From positions 682,001 to 746,000 of the forward strand of contig NZ_JAPPTI010000001.1 in the NCBI RefSeq assembly GCF_027587025.1: a stretch of DNA of 64,000 bases, given 5' to 3'. Under the pieces are notes generated by a model. It searched no databases and was not told where the DNA came from. It worked only from the letters and a program-made list of their open reading frames with translations. This document shows positions 7,891 through 18,346 of this stretch, in pieces (the first letter of the stretch is position 1; each line of letters starts with the position of its first letter). Origin of the DNA: Vibrio sp. LaRot3. GTDB lineage: Bacteria > Pseudomonadota > Gammaproteobacteria > Enterobacterales > Vibrionaceae. The position numbers and the translations under genes were made by a program.

Positions 7891-9594
7891 ATGTATGTGA
7901 AATCTGTGATTGATTGGTTAATGCCCAAGCGTTCAAGCTGTTTGTCTACTTATTTAGTGGTTTGTTTTTTTTCGTCAAGTGCGTTTAGTGCATCTGTTGC
8001 ATTATTGTCGCCTAATGCTCGAGACCAAATTGAGCAAGAACAAGCTGAGCGATTAAAGAATATTGAAAGCTCGGAACAAGATATTGAACGCTTAAACACC
8101 TTTGAACCACTACCAGAATTACCTTCTCAAGATAGTCATCAATGCTTTGAAATAAAAGAAATCGAGTTTAAAGGTAGTACGCTATTTTCAAGTGAAGAAC
8201 TTCTTGAACTAATAGAATTTGTTCCTTCGTGCTTATCTATTACCGATATTAACGAATACTTAAGAGTAATAACTAATGAATACATTTCGTTAGGCTATGT
8301 TACTTCACGGGCATTTTTAGCACCGCAGGATTTGAGTGATGGTGTTCTTGAGCTAATCATTATCGAAGGTCAAGTAGAGAAGGGAATGTTGAATGGGAAA
8401 GAACAAGGCGCGATTACTCAAGCATATCCAGTTAAGGCTGGAGATTTACTAAACCTGAGAGACATCGAACAAGCACTTGACCAAATTAACCGATTGCAAC
8501 GTTATAACGCGCAAATTCAAATTGTTCCTTCAGAACAACAAGGCTTTAGTGTTGTTGAAATTAAGAGTACTGAAGGAAAACCTTGGTTTGTTAGTGTTGG
8601 TTACAATAACGGTGGTTCTGAAAATACAGGGGAGCAGCAGGTTAGTGGATATTTTGAAACAGGAGATCTTCTTAATCTCTTAGAGAAGTGGACTCTTTCT
8701 GGAAGTAAGAGCGCGGAGTCTTCAGATCTTTTTGATTCAGAAAGTTTGAATTTTTCTTTAGATATTCCATATGGTTACTGGAATGCTAGTTATCGTTCCT
8801 CATACTCTTCTTATCTTACTTCATTTGAACACAATGGTTTCCTGATAGATTCATCTGGTCGGACAAATACTCACAATGTCGGGCTCAACTACCTGCTATT
8901 TCGTGATAACAAAAGTAAAGCCAAAATTACGACAACTTTAAGTCATCGCAGAGACAAAAACTTCATGATGGGTTCGCTTATTGAGGCCAGCAGCAGAAAC
9001 TTATCTCATGGAATGGCGGGTATGGAATATAGCTCTCGAATCGGGAGTGGTTTTATCACTCTTTACCCACAGCTATTTTGGGGGACTGATTGGTTTGGCG
9101 GAGAAGAAAGCTTAAGTAATGATGATCGGTTACCTCAAGCTGAGTTTTTCAAAGGAGCGTTAACGACAAGTTACAGCACTCAGCTCGTGTCAAGTTTGGG
9201 ATATAGAACTACGCTATTTGGTCAGTGGAGTAATGATACTTTGTACGGAAGTCAAAGGATTAGCATCGGTGGTCAGTACTCAGTTCGTGGCTTTAAGAAT
9301 GCCTCAATATCTGGAGACCAAGGTTATTACTGGCGGAACGAACTTAGTTACTCGTTTGGTCAGGTGGGTATTATTGGTGATGTCAGGTTAGAACTTGCTA
9401 TAGATACTGGCGCAATAGTAAAAGATAAGCACGATCAGTATGAGCAAGGTTCGCTTATTGGTAGTGCCCTCGCCATTAAAACACGAAATAAATACGTTAG
9501 TACTCAATTGTCTATAGGGGCTCCTATAGATCATCCAGATCGTCTGAATCCAGACGATTACTCGCTAAATTACACCATCGACATTTCATTTTAA
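7891..9594 (+). CDS. TpsB/CdiB outer-membrane two-partner secretion transporter
   Basis: A 567-residue ShlB/FhaC/CdiB-type transporter. A signal peptide ends near FSASVA (about residue 35), followed by an N-terminal helix-like segment (RDQIEQEQAERLKNIES). The POTRA region (about 75-230) includes CFEIKEIEFKGSTLFS and YVTSRAFLAPQDLSDGVLELIIIEGQVE. The rest is a 16-strand beta-barrel, with the family's VRGF motif in the loop-6 position (GGQYSVRGFKNAS) and a terminal aromatic (TIDISF). Role: moves the downstream exoprotein across the outer membrane. Only 18 bases separate it from the exoprotein gene. A second ATG at 7921 is an alternative start. Confidence 0.9.
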   Translation: MYVKSVIDWLMPKRSSCLSTYLVVCFFSSSAFSASVALLSPNARDQIEQEQAERLKNIESSEQDIERLNTFEPLPELPSQDSHQCFEIKEIEFKGSTLFSSEELLELIEFVPSCLSITDINEYLRVITNEYISLGYVTSRAFLAPQDLSDGVLELIIIEGQVEKGMLNGKEQGAITQAYPVKAGDLLNLRDIEQALDQINRLQRYNAQIQIVPSEQQGFSVVEIKSTEGKPWFVSVGYNNGGSENTGEQQVSGYFETGDLLNLLEKWTLSGSKSAESSDLFDSESLNFSLDIPYGYWNASYRSSYSSYLTSFEHNGFLIDSSGRTNTHNVGLNYLLFRDNKSKAKITTTLSHRRDKNFMMGSLIEASSRNLSHGMAGMEYSSRIGSGFITLYPQLFWGTDWFGGEESLSNDDRLPQAEFFKGALTTSYSTQLVSSLGYRTTLFGQWSNDTLYGSQRISIGGQYSVRGFKNASISGDQGYYWRNELSYSFGQVGIIGDVRLELAIDTGAIVKDKHDQYEQGSLIGSALAIKTRNKYVSTQLSIGAPIDHPDRLNPDDYSLNYTIDISF

Positions 9595-9612
9595 TTTAAA
9601 CAGGGCGACGTT

Positions 9613-12600
9613 ATGGCTAAGCATATAACTTCATTAAATCGCATTTTCATTTATTCGGTCTTGTATGTATTTAATATGCAACCGGTTATGGCAAATGTAG
9701 TTGCTCATGATACCAATACGATTGTCACGAAAGCACCGAATGGGGTCGATGTTGTCAATATTGCGCAGCCAAACCAAAAAGGTCTGTCTCACAACAAGTT
9801 CGATAAATATAACGTTGATAAAAGTGGCCTGATTCTTAATAACTCAGTTGACCAGTTTGCCGTTTCTGAGTTAGGTGGTGTGGTGGAAGCCAACGGTCAA
9901 CTGCAAGGCCGCGCCGCGGATGTGATATTAAACGAAGTCGTTAAAGCCAATCGAAGCCAGTTAGAGGGCTATACGGAAGTACTGGGCCAGCAAGCTAACG
10001 TTATAATTGCTAACTCGTATGGTATTACTTGTGATGGTTGTGGTTTTATCAATACACCGCGCGTGTCTTTAGTAACTGGTAAGCCAGAGTTTGCTGCGGG
10101 CCAAGTGTCTGGCTTTGATGTTTCCCAAGGCAGTGTTGTAGTGCAGGGACAAGGATTAGATGCGAGCCGTCAAAGTTACTTTGACATTATTGCGCATACC
10201 GCAAAAGTGACTGCCGATATTCACGCTCAAGACTTAGCCATTGTGGTAGGTAACAACCGAGTTAAATACCAAACCAATCAAGTCGAGCAACGCACTCCAA
10301 CGGATGAACAAGCCACACCAACGGTAGCGATTGATACAGCGTCACTGGGTGGTATGTATGCCGGACGTATCACGTTGGTTTCAACGCAAGAGGGGGTTGG
10401 AGTCAATGTTGGTAACTTAGCGACGTCGCAGGGTGACTTGACCATCAACGCGGCGGGGCAAGTAGTACTGGGGAAAGTTAAATCTGAACAAGATATTCAA
10501 GTAGCCAGCGGGCAAGCAATTAAGGCGCACGATCTGCAGCTTGCCAAAGGTAAGGCCAACTTCCAAGCCGATGATATTGCCTTTGAAGAGACAAAAGTTG
10601 CGGCAGAACAAGGTGTAGCGATAACGGCGGCACGTTTGCAGGTGAATAGCAGTGAGATACATGCGGGTACAGAAAACCCAACGGACTCAATCGCGAATCT
10701 GAACGTCAGTGTTGACCAGTTACATGTGGCAAGTTCGGTCGTCAGTGCGGAAGACACGCTGGTGATTCAAGCCCAAAATCTAGCCTCGGATGCGCAGAGC
10801 CAGATCAGTGCTGATAACATTACCATTGAGCAACTGAATCAGCTAACGAACGACGGTAAGCTAAGTGCCAAAAACACCTTGCTCGTGCAAGGTGAGCAAT
10901 TGTCTATCACAGGCAGCGGCAGTATTGCAGCGGATACGGCGGAGTTGAACGGTAATCAGCAGTTACAGGTCGATAGTCAACTGGTCACCAAGACTAAGTT
11001 AACACTCAAAACACAAGGTGAGTTGCAAACAGGTGCCCATGCCGACTTAACGAGTCATGAGCAAGCGCAAGTAAATGCGCAGCGCTTGGTGCATTCAGGC
11101 AAACTGGTTGCTCAGCAAACTCAAGTTGACGCCGATGAACTCGAACTTACATCATCGAGTAAGTTGAGTGCGAATGATGCACTGGATGTTCAGTCCGACA
11201 CTATCACCAATACTGGCCAGCTTTCTGCTGGTCAGCAAGTGCGTTTAACGGGTACTCGCTTGGTTAACCGTGGCTCAATAGAAAGCCAACAAGATATCGT
11301 GATAAACCATGCAACAGTCGATAACCATAGTGAGATTAAGGCAGCGCATGATATCGCACTACAAGCTAGCCAAGTTACCCAAACGGGCCAGTTAGAGGCG
11401 GGCAATCAAATTGAACTGACAGCCAGCGGTAAGGTGGACAACCAAGGCAAAGTGATAGCTGGTCAGCAATTGGCTTTGCAAGCTAACGCATTGGTAAACA
11501 GCGGAGAGTTATCTAGCCAAGACGTGCGAGTGGTGGCAAGCAACCTGCACAACCAAGCGACCGGTTTAATTACAGGCAGTCAAAGCACTGTATTACAAGT
11601 TGGGGAGGTGCATAACGAAGGCACCTTGCAAGCACTGAATGATTTGGGCTTAACAGTTAACAACTTGAACAACGTCGGGGCATTGATTGCGCTGAATGAT
11701 ATGACGGTGGAGGCCAATAGCAAGTTAACTAACTCTGGGGTGATTTATGCAGGGCGTGATGGCGCGCTGTATGCGCTAGATACGTTGTCGAATCAGCAGG
11801 GTGATATACTGACTGGGCGAGACTTGGTAATAGCGGGTGATGCAGAGGGTAAACGTAGTCAGCGGGTAGAAAATGTCTCTGGTTCGATAGAAGCGGGTGC
11901 GGGATTAAGTATCGCGGCTGAGCATATAGAGAACAAGCGTCTAGCGGTGAGTTCTTCTTCTAGCACTCAAACGCACAGTTCAGTTCCTAGCGCTATCAAG
12001 CTCTCGGTAAACTTGAAAAGTGGAGGTTGTAGACCTGCTCATGGTAGTGGGGGGTTAGACGGGGGAGCTGAAGACCAACAAATATGCTCCTATACATATG
12101 ATGCAAAAACCGCAACGAAGCACTATAAAACAGAAATAGTACGAGCTATTGTTCAGGGAGATCCTGCAAAACTGTTAGCCAATGGCAGTTTATTGATCAA
12201 TGCTCAAAATCTAGACAATCAAGCCTCTTTAATTGCGGCGAACAGTGATGCTGTCATTAATGTAAATTCGTTAAACAATGAAGGTTATGTTGACAAAATT
12301 GTAAAGAGCTATGCTCGTTACCAGTCAAATTCAGGCTCGTATATCGAGCATACCTCATTTGGTGCGTCTGATAAAACGACAGAAGTTACCGCAAGACTTT
12401 CTGGTACCAACACTTCAACCACAACTAATGGTTCATACTCCTCAACCATTAAAGCCGCGGGCAATTTGCAAATTAATGCGAGTAATCAAGTTAATAACTC
12501 GGTGTTAACTGGAAATGCTGGCAAATACGCTACTGATGCAACGACTCAACAACCGAAGCAGCACACGGCGGCCACCATCGATCGGGATGGTATAGAGTTA

Positions 12601-15600
12601 CCCGGCCAAAACAGCGTGGCTTTCCCTGAGTATAAAATCCCGAGCGCGCCAAATGGACTGTTTGTCATCAGCGATAAACCGGAAGGTCGCTACCTCATAG
12701 AGACCAATCCTCACTTGAGTGATATTGGCAACTTCTTAGGTTCAGATTACTTCTTAAGCAAAATAGATTTTGACCCTGAAAAAGACGTGACGTTTTTGGG
12801 CGATGCGTTTTACGACACCCGAGTGATCACCCAAGCTATTTTTGAGCAAACGGGTCAGCGTTACCTCAATGACGCGGTAGGCAATGATCTCGAGCAGATG
12901 CAGCATTTGATCGATAATGCCGCGCAGGTCAGTGGTGATTTGAAGTTGAGCTTTGGTGTGGGCCTTACTGAGCAGCAAATTGCCAACTTAACGTCTGATA
13001 TCGTGTGGTGGGAAGAGATTGAAGTCGACGGTAAAACCGTGTTGGCACCAAAGCTTTATCTAGCGAAAACCACTCGCGATAACGTAACCAACGGAGCACT
13101 GATTGCGGGCAAGCAAGTCGATATTAACGCGGGTAATGTTGTTAACCAACATGCACAAATTCAAGCAAACAACGGGTTAAATATTGTCAGCGCGCAAGAG
13201 ATAGTCAATGACAATGGCAGTTTAACCAGCCATGGTTCGCTGACGCTTCAAGCGCAGCAAGATATCAAAAACATTGGTGGCGACATTCGTGGCCAAGATG
13301 TGAAACTGGTCAGCGAGTCGGGTTCAGTGATTAACCAAACCGTGGTTGAGCAACAGGTGTTGTTTGATGGGCAAAACTACGGCATGCATGAAAAAGTGGT
13401 GAACACTTTAGTGGGTAATAACGCGGGCATTGTTGCCTCGGGTACTTTAGCCATAGATGCAGGTCAAAACATTATCAACGATTCAGCAACAATTGCGTCG
13501 CAAGGCGATGCTGCACTGATTGCGGGTAATGATATTCAGTTTGACTCTAAAGCGGTGGTTACCGAGATTCAGGGTAAAACGCGCTTTGGTCATCAACATG
13601 AAAAATCGGTCGAGCATCTGCAAGGTCAGGTGAGCAGTGGCGGCAAATTGTCCATGATTGCGGACGGGGATATCCGAGCTAAAGCCACACAAATAGCGGC
13701 TAGTGATGACGTGCTACTTTCGGCAGATAATGTCACGATAGAGACAGCATTGAATGAAGAATACTTAGCAAGCCAAGATGGACGCACGCAGGATAAGAGC
13801 CACAGCAAACGTCATCAAGGCTCCAGCATTGCGGGTAATAATGTCACCATTGATGCATCGGGGGATGTGAAACTTATTGGTTCGTCGGTGGAGGCAAGTA
13901 ATGACATTGCTATCGCCGCGAAAGGTGATGTTGATGTGCTGGCCGTGAACGACAGTGACTACCGTTATCACCAATCGACTAATAAAAAGTCGTTTGGTCG
14001 TTCATCGACCACGACCAAAGAAAGCTACCACGAGACTGTTAACAGCGCTGATTTGTCAGGCAATAACATTTCAATATCCGCAAATCGAATTAAAGGCAAA
14101 CAACTGGCGGGTGGGGATAGTGACATCACTTTGGTGGGCGCTAACCTCAATGCAGAGCAAAGCGTTAACCTCAATGCCGATGGCGACATTGTGTTAGCAG
14201 CGCAGCAATACAAACAGTTCGACCGTGAGCAAACGGTGAAAAAAGGTTTTGCTGGTCTAAGTGGTAGTGATAAAGGCAGTGTGAGAGAGGCGACCTTACT
14301 CGACAGTGCTAACGTTATTACCGGAGCCGACGTTAATTTCAACTCGGGTAACGACATTGGGGTGATTGCCAGCAATGTCGTGTCGGGGGGCAACGTAAAC
14401 CTTGAAGCGTTAGACCAAGTGTTACTCAGCGCAGGAGAAGAGCTTAAGAAAGCCCAAGAGTGGAGTGAGAAAACCAGTTTCTTAACGGGCGGCAGTCTGT
14501 TTGAAATGGAGAAAAAGCGTAGCGGAGTGCAAGAGCAAACCGCAAAAGCGAGCACTATTCAAGCGGCGGGTAACCTGACGGTTGACACGGGTTCAGTTAA
14601 AGTGGTGGGCTCGCAACTGGAAGCGGGTGAGAACATTGATTTGTCTGCGGACACGGGCAGTGTAGAGATCTTGACCGCGAAAGAATCGCGTGAAGAGTTC
14701 TCCAGTGAAGAGACCTTAAAAGTCAAACTCAATGCGGACGTGTTGACGGGGCTAAGTGTCGAAAATGGCCAAGTGAAATACACCATTGGTGAAGCAACCT
14801 ACGACAAAGTCGATGAGCAAAGCCAAAGCCAGACAAATAAAGGCAGCCAACTTCTGGCTGGCAATAACCTAACCATCGATGCCGAATCAAACATCTTAGT
14901 CGAAGGCTCTGAGTTGCATGCCAATGCAGATCAATCAGGTCAGGGCGACATGTCACTGGCGGCGAAAGACAACGTCACGATTAAAGAAGCGAAAGACACT
15001 CACGCGAGCCAAACAGAAGAGGTTCATGGCAAAGCGGAAGTGAGCTTGGTCGTCAAGCACCAAGCCGTCGAGTTGGCTAAGTCAGCACAAGCGCTCAAAG
15101 ATTCTAAAGACAAATTGGAAAAAGCCAATAGCGATTACAAGCAGTATAAAAAACAAATCACCGAGTTAGAAACGACGCTGGCGACGTTGAAGCAAGAGTT
15201 TGCTGATAAGGCGCCGGGTGTATCCCGTGATGACATTATTGAACTGGAATCATTGATTGGTGAAGTGAAAAGTGATGAAGCGTGGTTCATCGCTGATATA
15301 ACCATGGCGACGGCAGATGTCGCCTCTAAAACTACAGCGCTAATTAAACAGTCGGCAGCAACTTATCAAAGCGCGTCTACTTATGGTTTTAATGCTGGAT
15401 TAAACATCGATTTAGAAGCCAGCAAAACCAACAGTTCAAGCGAACATACCTCTTCGCTGGCGTCTAATTTAAGTGGTCAAAATGTCACCATAAGATCAGG
15501 TAATAACGACAACAACACACTAACAGTCCAGGGTTCGAATGTTAGCGCAGAGCAAGCACTCGCGTTGAGTGGTAACGAAGTGAACATTTTGGCTTCGCAA

Positions 15601-18048
15601 GATACCAGTCGTAATGAGACGGATTCGAAATCGGGTTCGGTGAATATCTCGATGTCGATTCACGAATCGACGTTTGGTGGACCAAGTATTAATGCGAGCT
15701 TTAATGAAAACAAGCAACGCTCTAACTCAACCACTCACACCAACAGTCAACTAAATGGTGACCAAGTAACGATAAGTTCCATGCAAGATACCAACATAAA
15801 AGGTGGTAACGTGTACGGTGACAGCTCGACGCAACTCACTGTGGGTGGTGATCTGAATCTGGCTTCAGTCCAAGACAATCACAATGCCAATAACAAAGGC
15901 CAAGGTTTTAGCGCAGGTATCAGTACTGATGCTGGCAATGTGGTCGGTGGTAACGGTGGTGTGAACTTCTCGAAAGGTCGCAGCCGAACCACGGAAACCG
16001 TGGTCAGTAGTATTACGTCCAACGGTGAACTGGAGATCGATGTAGCCGGCAATACTGATATTACTGGGGCTAAAATTGCCGCATTAGATGAGCAGGGTAA
16101 TGATAGCGGTCAGCTGAAATTAAGTACAGGTTCGCTTACCTTTGCAGACCTAAGCAACAGCCATTATGAGCAAAGCAAAAATGGCGGCCTGAGCACGAAT
16201 TTTTCGGTGGTAAATGAGCCAAGTAAGCCGGGTGAGAACGCTGGGGAAACGCCAAGTAAGTCGCTAGATTTTACCAACTCGACCACGTCAGTACAGTACG
16301 CCAACAACAGTAATATCAGCAAGAGCAAAACTTTGGCCACAGTGGGTCAAGGTCAGCTTGAGATAGGTGACAAACAAAGCGATATCGAACGTCTAAATCG
16401 TGATGTCACTAATACTGAAAAAGAGTTGTATAGCGTTAATCGTCAGCAAGGCAATATTGATGCGACCTTAGACCACCGTATTGTAACTGAGGAAGGCCGA
16501 GCTGGAATTAAGGAAGATATAAAACGCACCGACTTGGGCAATAAATCGTTGTTGGACGTGTTAACGGAAGATTCAGTGACACTCGATGACACGTTTGAGC
16601 ACATAGATGTAGTGCAAAAAGAGTTTGATGTACTCAAACAAGTTGCACTAACGAACCCCGAAGCGGCACAGATACTGAATAACCTTGATTCAGCAGACCC
16701 TGAAGCTAAGCAGTATGCGGCGGAGGTATATGTTCAAACATATGCGCAAGTGATGGGGATCACTATTGAAGAGGCTCGTGTTGTCGCATTTAGTGACACA
16801 GCAAAGGGTAACCATATCGCTCAAGGTGATAAGACTATCGTTGAATTGAACGATGCCGAAACAACCAATGGTGGCGATGCTTCGAATACTTTAATTCACG
16901 AAGGTACACATGCAGCGATTAGTCAAGGTAGGATTGGTGAAAAAGGAGAATATGAAGAGCAGTATGCTGGTTTAGTCGGTAACTATGCAGAGGATTCCTT
17001 TAAGTTTGTTTTGGAAAATTATGGGCTTGGTGAATATAAGTCTGGTGATGTAAACCAACATATCGGCAATGACAGTTCGCCATTGATCTGGTTAAACAAT
17101 GTCAACTCGGCCATTCAACACAACACACCGGGAGTGACTGTGGACAATCGGTTCTTAAGTAAACGTGAATATGAGCTAGCCAATACGCTAGCAGCTGAGA
17201 GCAATGGAAAATATACAGCGGAAGAAATTCGAAATGCAATGCGTCATACCAAAGCTCAGGAAAGTGAGAAGTATGATTCAGGTGTTTCTCCCTACTTTGT
17301 AGATACTTCTAAAGTAGACGATAAGAGTTTCGTTGATACCAGCGAGGGTAAATTGATCGTAGCACAAGACGGAACAGGAAAAGGTCGTTACATTGTTCAG
17401 GATATAAGGTCGATTCCTTTAGATGAGTCAGCGAAGCAGTATTTGCTCGATCAAGATCTAGGCTTTAGTTTCTTTGACGTTCCAGAAACGAAAGTGATTG
17501 AGATTGAATTCTTAACAGGCAATCCGATAAATTCCCAGAATGGTACATACCAAGTATCACACATCATTGATGGAAAATCCTACGTGGTAGATTATCACTC
17601 ATGTGCTACTCCAGAGTGTGTGGCGACTAATAGTAATATGGTGAAAAATGCTGCCAGTGAAGCGTTCATAGATGCAACTAGTGCTAAGGCATTGGATGAT
17701 GCATCTACTTTGGCAAATGGAGCCTTATTGTTAACCCCGTATGGTACTGCGAGTAACGTCAGACATGTTCAACATCTCGATAAGATTAAAGTTGTCGGAG
17801 AAGTTTTGAATCAGGGGACTAGTTTTGGTAGTGCATACTTGAATGGAGAAATTGGTAAATTTGTTACCGAAGAAGCTTTTTCTAGAACGTTGGGTAAAAT
17901 GTTGGTAGAGACGCTTGGGAAGGGTAAAGGAGAAAAGGTAAATGTTTATATTGATACCTTGGGTATTGGAGATATAGGCGAAGTTCTGCCTGAAGATAAA
18001 GCTATAGAAGAAGAGTTTAAATCATATGTTCAAGGTGCTACAGAATAA
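9613..18048 (+). CDS. CdiA-like filamentous haemagglutinin / contact-dependent inhibition exoprotein
   Basis: A 2811-residue TpsA protein. Order: signal region (about 1-27, ending VMA); TPS domain (about 30-270) with NSYGITCDGCGFINTPRVSL; haemagglutinin beta-helix repeats; a less repetitive section (about 785-1000) with Cys806 and Cys825; a CdiA-type block (about 1000-1165) containing RYLIETNPHLSDIGNFLGSD and TSDIVWWEE; a second repeat field; a predicted coiled coil (about 1810-1915); further repeats; and a non-repetitive C-terminal region from about 2260. The C-terminus holds HEGTH (His2429, Glu2430, His2433), an HExxH pattern, and ends with about 230 residues I cannot assign. No VENN motif was seen. 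Known family role: a long surface filament that delivers a C-terminal toxin into neighbours. Toxin activity here is inferred. Confidence 0.88.
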   Translation: MAKHITSLNRIFIYSVLYVFNMQPVMANVVAHDTNTIVTKAPNGVDVVNIAQPNQKGLSHNKFDKYNVDKSGLILNNSVDQFAVSELGGVVEANGQLQGRAADVILNEVVKANRSQLEGYTEVLGQQANVIIANSYGITCDGCGFINTPRVSLVTGKPEFAAGQVSGFDVSQGSVVVQGQGLDASRQSYFDIIAHTAKVTADIHAQDLAIVVGNNRVKYQTNQVEQRTPTDEQATPTVAIDTASLGGMYAGRITLVSTQEGVGVNVGNLATSQGDLTINAAGQVVLGKVKSEQDIQVASGQAIKAHDLQLAKGKANFQADDIAFEETKVAAEQGVAITAARLQVNSSEIHAGTENPTDSIANLNVSVDQLHVASSVVSAEDTLVIQAQNLASDAQSQISADNITIEQLNQLTNDGKLSAKNTLLVQGEQLSITGSGSIAADTAELNGNQQLQVDSQLVTKTKLTLKTQGELQTGAHADLTSHEQAQVNAQRLVHSGKLVAQQTQVDADELELTSSSKLSANDALDVQSDTITNTGQLSAGQQVRLTGTRLVNRGSIESQQDIVINHATVDNHSEIKAAHDIALQASQVTQTGQLEAGNQIELTASGKVDNQGKVIAGQQLALQANALVNSGELSSQDVRVVASNLHNQATGLITGSQSTVLQVGEVHNEGTLQALNDLGLTVNNLNNVGALIALNDMTVEANSKLTNSGVIYAGRDGALYALDTLSNQQGDILTGRDLVIAGDAEGKRSQRVENVSGSIEAGAGLSIAAEHIENKRLAVSSSSSTQTHSSVPSAIKLSVNLKSGGCRPAHGSGGLDGGAEDQQICSYTYDAKTATKHYKTEIVRAIVQGDPAKLLANGSLLINAQNLDNQASLIAANSDAVINVNSLNNEGYVDKIVKSYARYQSNSGSYIEHTSFGASDKTTEVTARLSGTNTSTTTNGSYSSTIKAAGNLQINASNQVNNSVLTGNAGKYATDATTQQPKQHTAATIDRDGIELPGQNSVAFPEYKIPSAPNGLFVISDKPEGRYLIETNPHLSDIGNFLGSDYFLSKIDFDPEKDVTFLGDAFYDTRVITQAIFEQTGQRYLNDAVGNDLEQMQHLIDNAAQVSGDLKLSFGVGLTEQQIANLTSDIVWWEEIEVDGKTVLAPKLYLAKTTRDNVTNGALIAGKQVDINAGNVVNQHAQIQANNGLNIVSAQEIVNDNGSLTSHGSLTLQAQQDIKNIGGDIRGQDVKLVSESGSVINQTVVEQQVLFDGQNYGMHEKVVNTLVGNNAGIVASGTLAIDAGQNIINDSATIASQGDAALIAGNDIQFDSKAVVTEIQGKTRFGHQHEKSVEHLQGQVSSGGKLSMIADGDIRAKATQIAASDDVLLSADNVTIETALNEEYLASQDGRTQDKSHSKRHQGSSIAGNNVTIDASGDVKLIGSSVEASNDIAIAAKGDVDVLAVNDSDYRYHQSTNKKSFGRSSTTTKESYHETVNSADLSGNNISISANRIKGKQLAGGDSDITLVGANLNAEQSVNLNADGDIVLAAQQYKQFDREQTVKKGFAGLSGSDKGSVREATLLDSANVITGADVNFNSGNDIGVIASNVVSGGNVNLEALDQVLLSAGEELKKAQEWSEKTSFLTGGSLFEMEKKRSGVQEQTAKASTIQAAGNLTVDTGSVKVVGSQLEAGENIDLSADTGSVEILTAKESREEFSSEETLKVKLNADVLTGLSVENGQVKYTIGEATYDKVDEQSQSQTNKGSQLLAGNNLTIDAESNILVEGSELHANADQSGQGDMSLAAKDNVTIKEAKDTHASQTEEVHGKAEVSLVVKHQAVELAKSAQALKDSKDKLEKANSDYKQYKKQITELETTLATLKQEFADKAPGVSRDDIIELESLIGEVKSDEAWFIADITMATADVASKTTALIKQSAATYQSASTYGFNAGLNIDLEASKTNSSSEHTSSLASNLSGQNVTIRSGNNDNNTLTVQGSNVSAEQALALSGNEVNILASQDTSRNETDSKSGSVNISMSIHESTFGGPSINASFNENKQRSNSTTHTNSQLNGDQVTISSMQDTNIKGGNVYGDSSTQLTVGGDLNLASVQDNHNANNKGQGFSAGISTDAGNVVGGNGGVNFSKGRSRTTETVVSSITSNGELEIDVAGNTDITGAKIAALDEQGNDSGQLKLSTGSLTFADLSNSHYEQSKNGGLSTNFSVVNEPSKPGENAGETPSKSLDFTNSTTSVQYANNSNISKSKTLATVGQGQLEIGDKQSDIERLNRDVTNTEKELYSVNRQQGNIDATLDHRIVTEEGRAGIKEDIKRTDLGNKSLLDVLTEDSVTLDDTFEHIDVVQKEFDVLKQVALTNPEAAQILNNLDSADPEAKQYAAEVYVQTYAQVMGITIEEARVVAFSDTAKGNHIAQGDKTIVELNDAETTNGGDASNTLIHEGTHAAISQGRIGEKGEYEEQYAGLVGNYAEDSFKFVLENYGLGEYKSGDVNQHIGNDSSPLIWLNNVNSAIQHNTPGVTVDNRFLSKREYELANTLAAESNGKYTAEEIRNAMRHTKAQESEKYDSGVSPYFVDTSKVDDKSFVDTSEGKLIVAQDGTGKGRYIVQDIRSIPLDESAKQYLLDQDLGFSFFDVPETKVIEIEFLTGNPINSQNGTYQVSHIIDGKSYVVDYHSCATPECVATNSNMVKNAASEAFIDATSAKALDDASTLANGALLLTPYGTASNVRHVQHLDKIKVVGEVLNQGTSFGSAYLNGEIGKFVTEEAFSRTLGKMLVETLGKGKGEKVNVYIDTLGIGDIGEVLPEDKAIEEEFKSYVQGATE

Positions 18049-18340
18049 GGTCTTATGGCCAAACAAATATTTAGGTGAAAAGTCAAGATTATTGATAGTA
18101 TTTACCCTCATTGGCTTTATATTGTTCAGGGCTGTAGAGCATTGGGGGGCTTTCAGCACAATTAAAGTGTCACACTTTCTGGCTCTTTATATGACCCTAG
18201 TTGTCAGAAGCTTTTTATATGATAAAGAACTTCCAATTGGAACTATTTCATTTGAGTTTGAACCAATGAATGCTAGTAAACAGCTTTCTAGACTGATAAT
18301 AACATCACTTAGCTTACTGGTTTACTATTTTTGCCTGTAA
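18026..18340 (+). CDS. Small membrane protein, candidate CDI immunity protein 1
   Basis: A 104-residue protein with about three hydrophobic segments (LLIVFTLIGFILF; SHFLALYMTLVVRSFL; IITSLSLLVYYFCL) and a short polar loop containing ELPIGTISFEFEP. Its ATG lies 23 bases inside the end of the CdiA-like gene, with an AAGAG ribosome site ten bases upstream, implying translational coupling. In CDI loci the gene straight after cdiA normally encodes the immunity protein, so this is the first candidate. An inner-membrane immunity protein would suit a toxin that enters or damages the membrane; that is inference. It resembles the next gene product. Confidence 0.7.
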   Translation: MFKVLQNKVLWPNKYLGEKSRLLIVFTLIGFILFRAVEHWGAFSTIKVSHFLALYMTLVVRSFLYDKELPIGTISFEFEPMNASKQLSRLIITSLSLLVYYFCL

Positions 18341-18346
18341 ACACAA

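Noticed and set aside
14025..14555. 176-residue leftward frame inside the CdiA-like gene
   Set aside because: It is antisense to the repeat field, with a biased Leu/Ser/Pro composition that mirrors the repeat codons, and has no ribosome site. The long exoprotein reading is clearly the real gene.
13000..16400. DNA repeats in the exoprotein gene considered as a repeat array or CRISPR
   Set aside because: The similarity is at protein level (beta-helix repeats) with no regular spacers or identical units.
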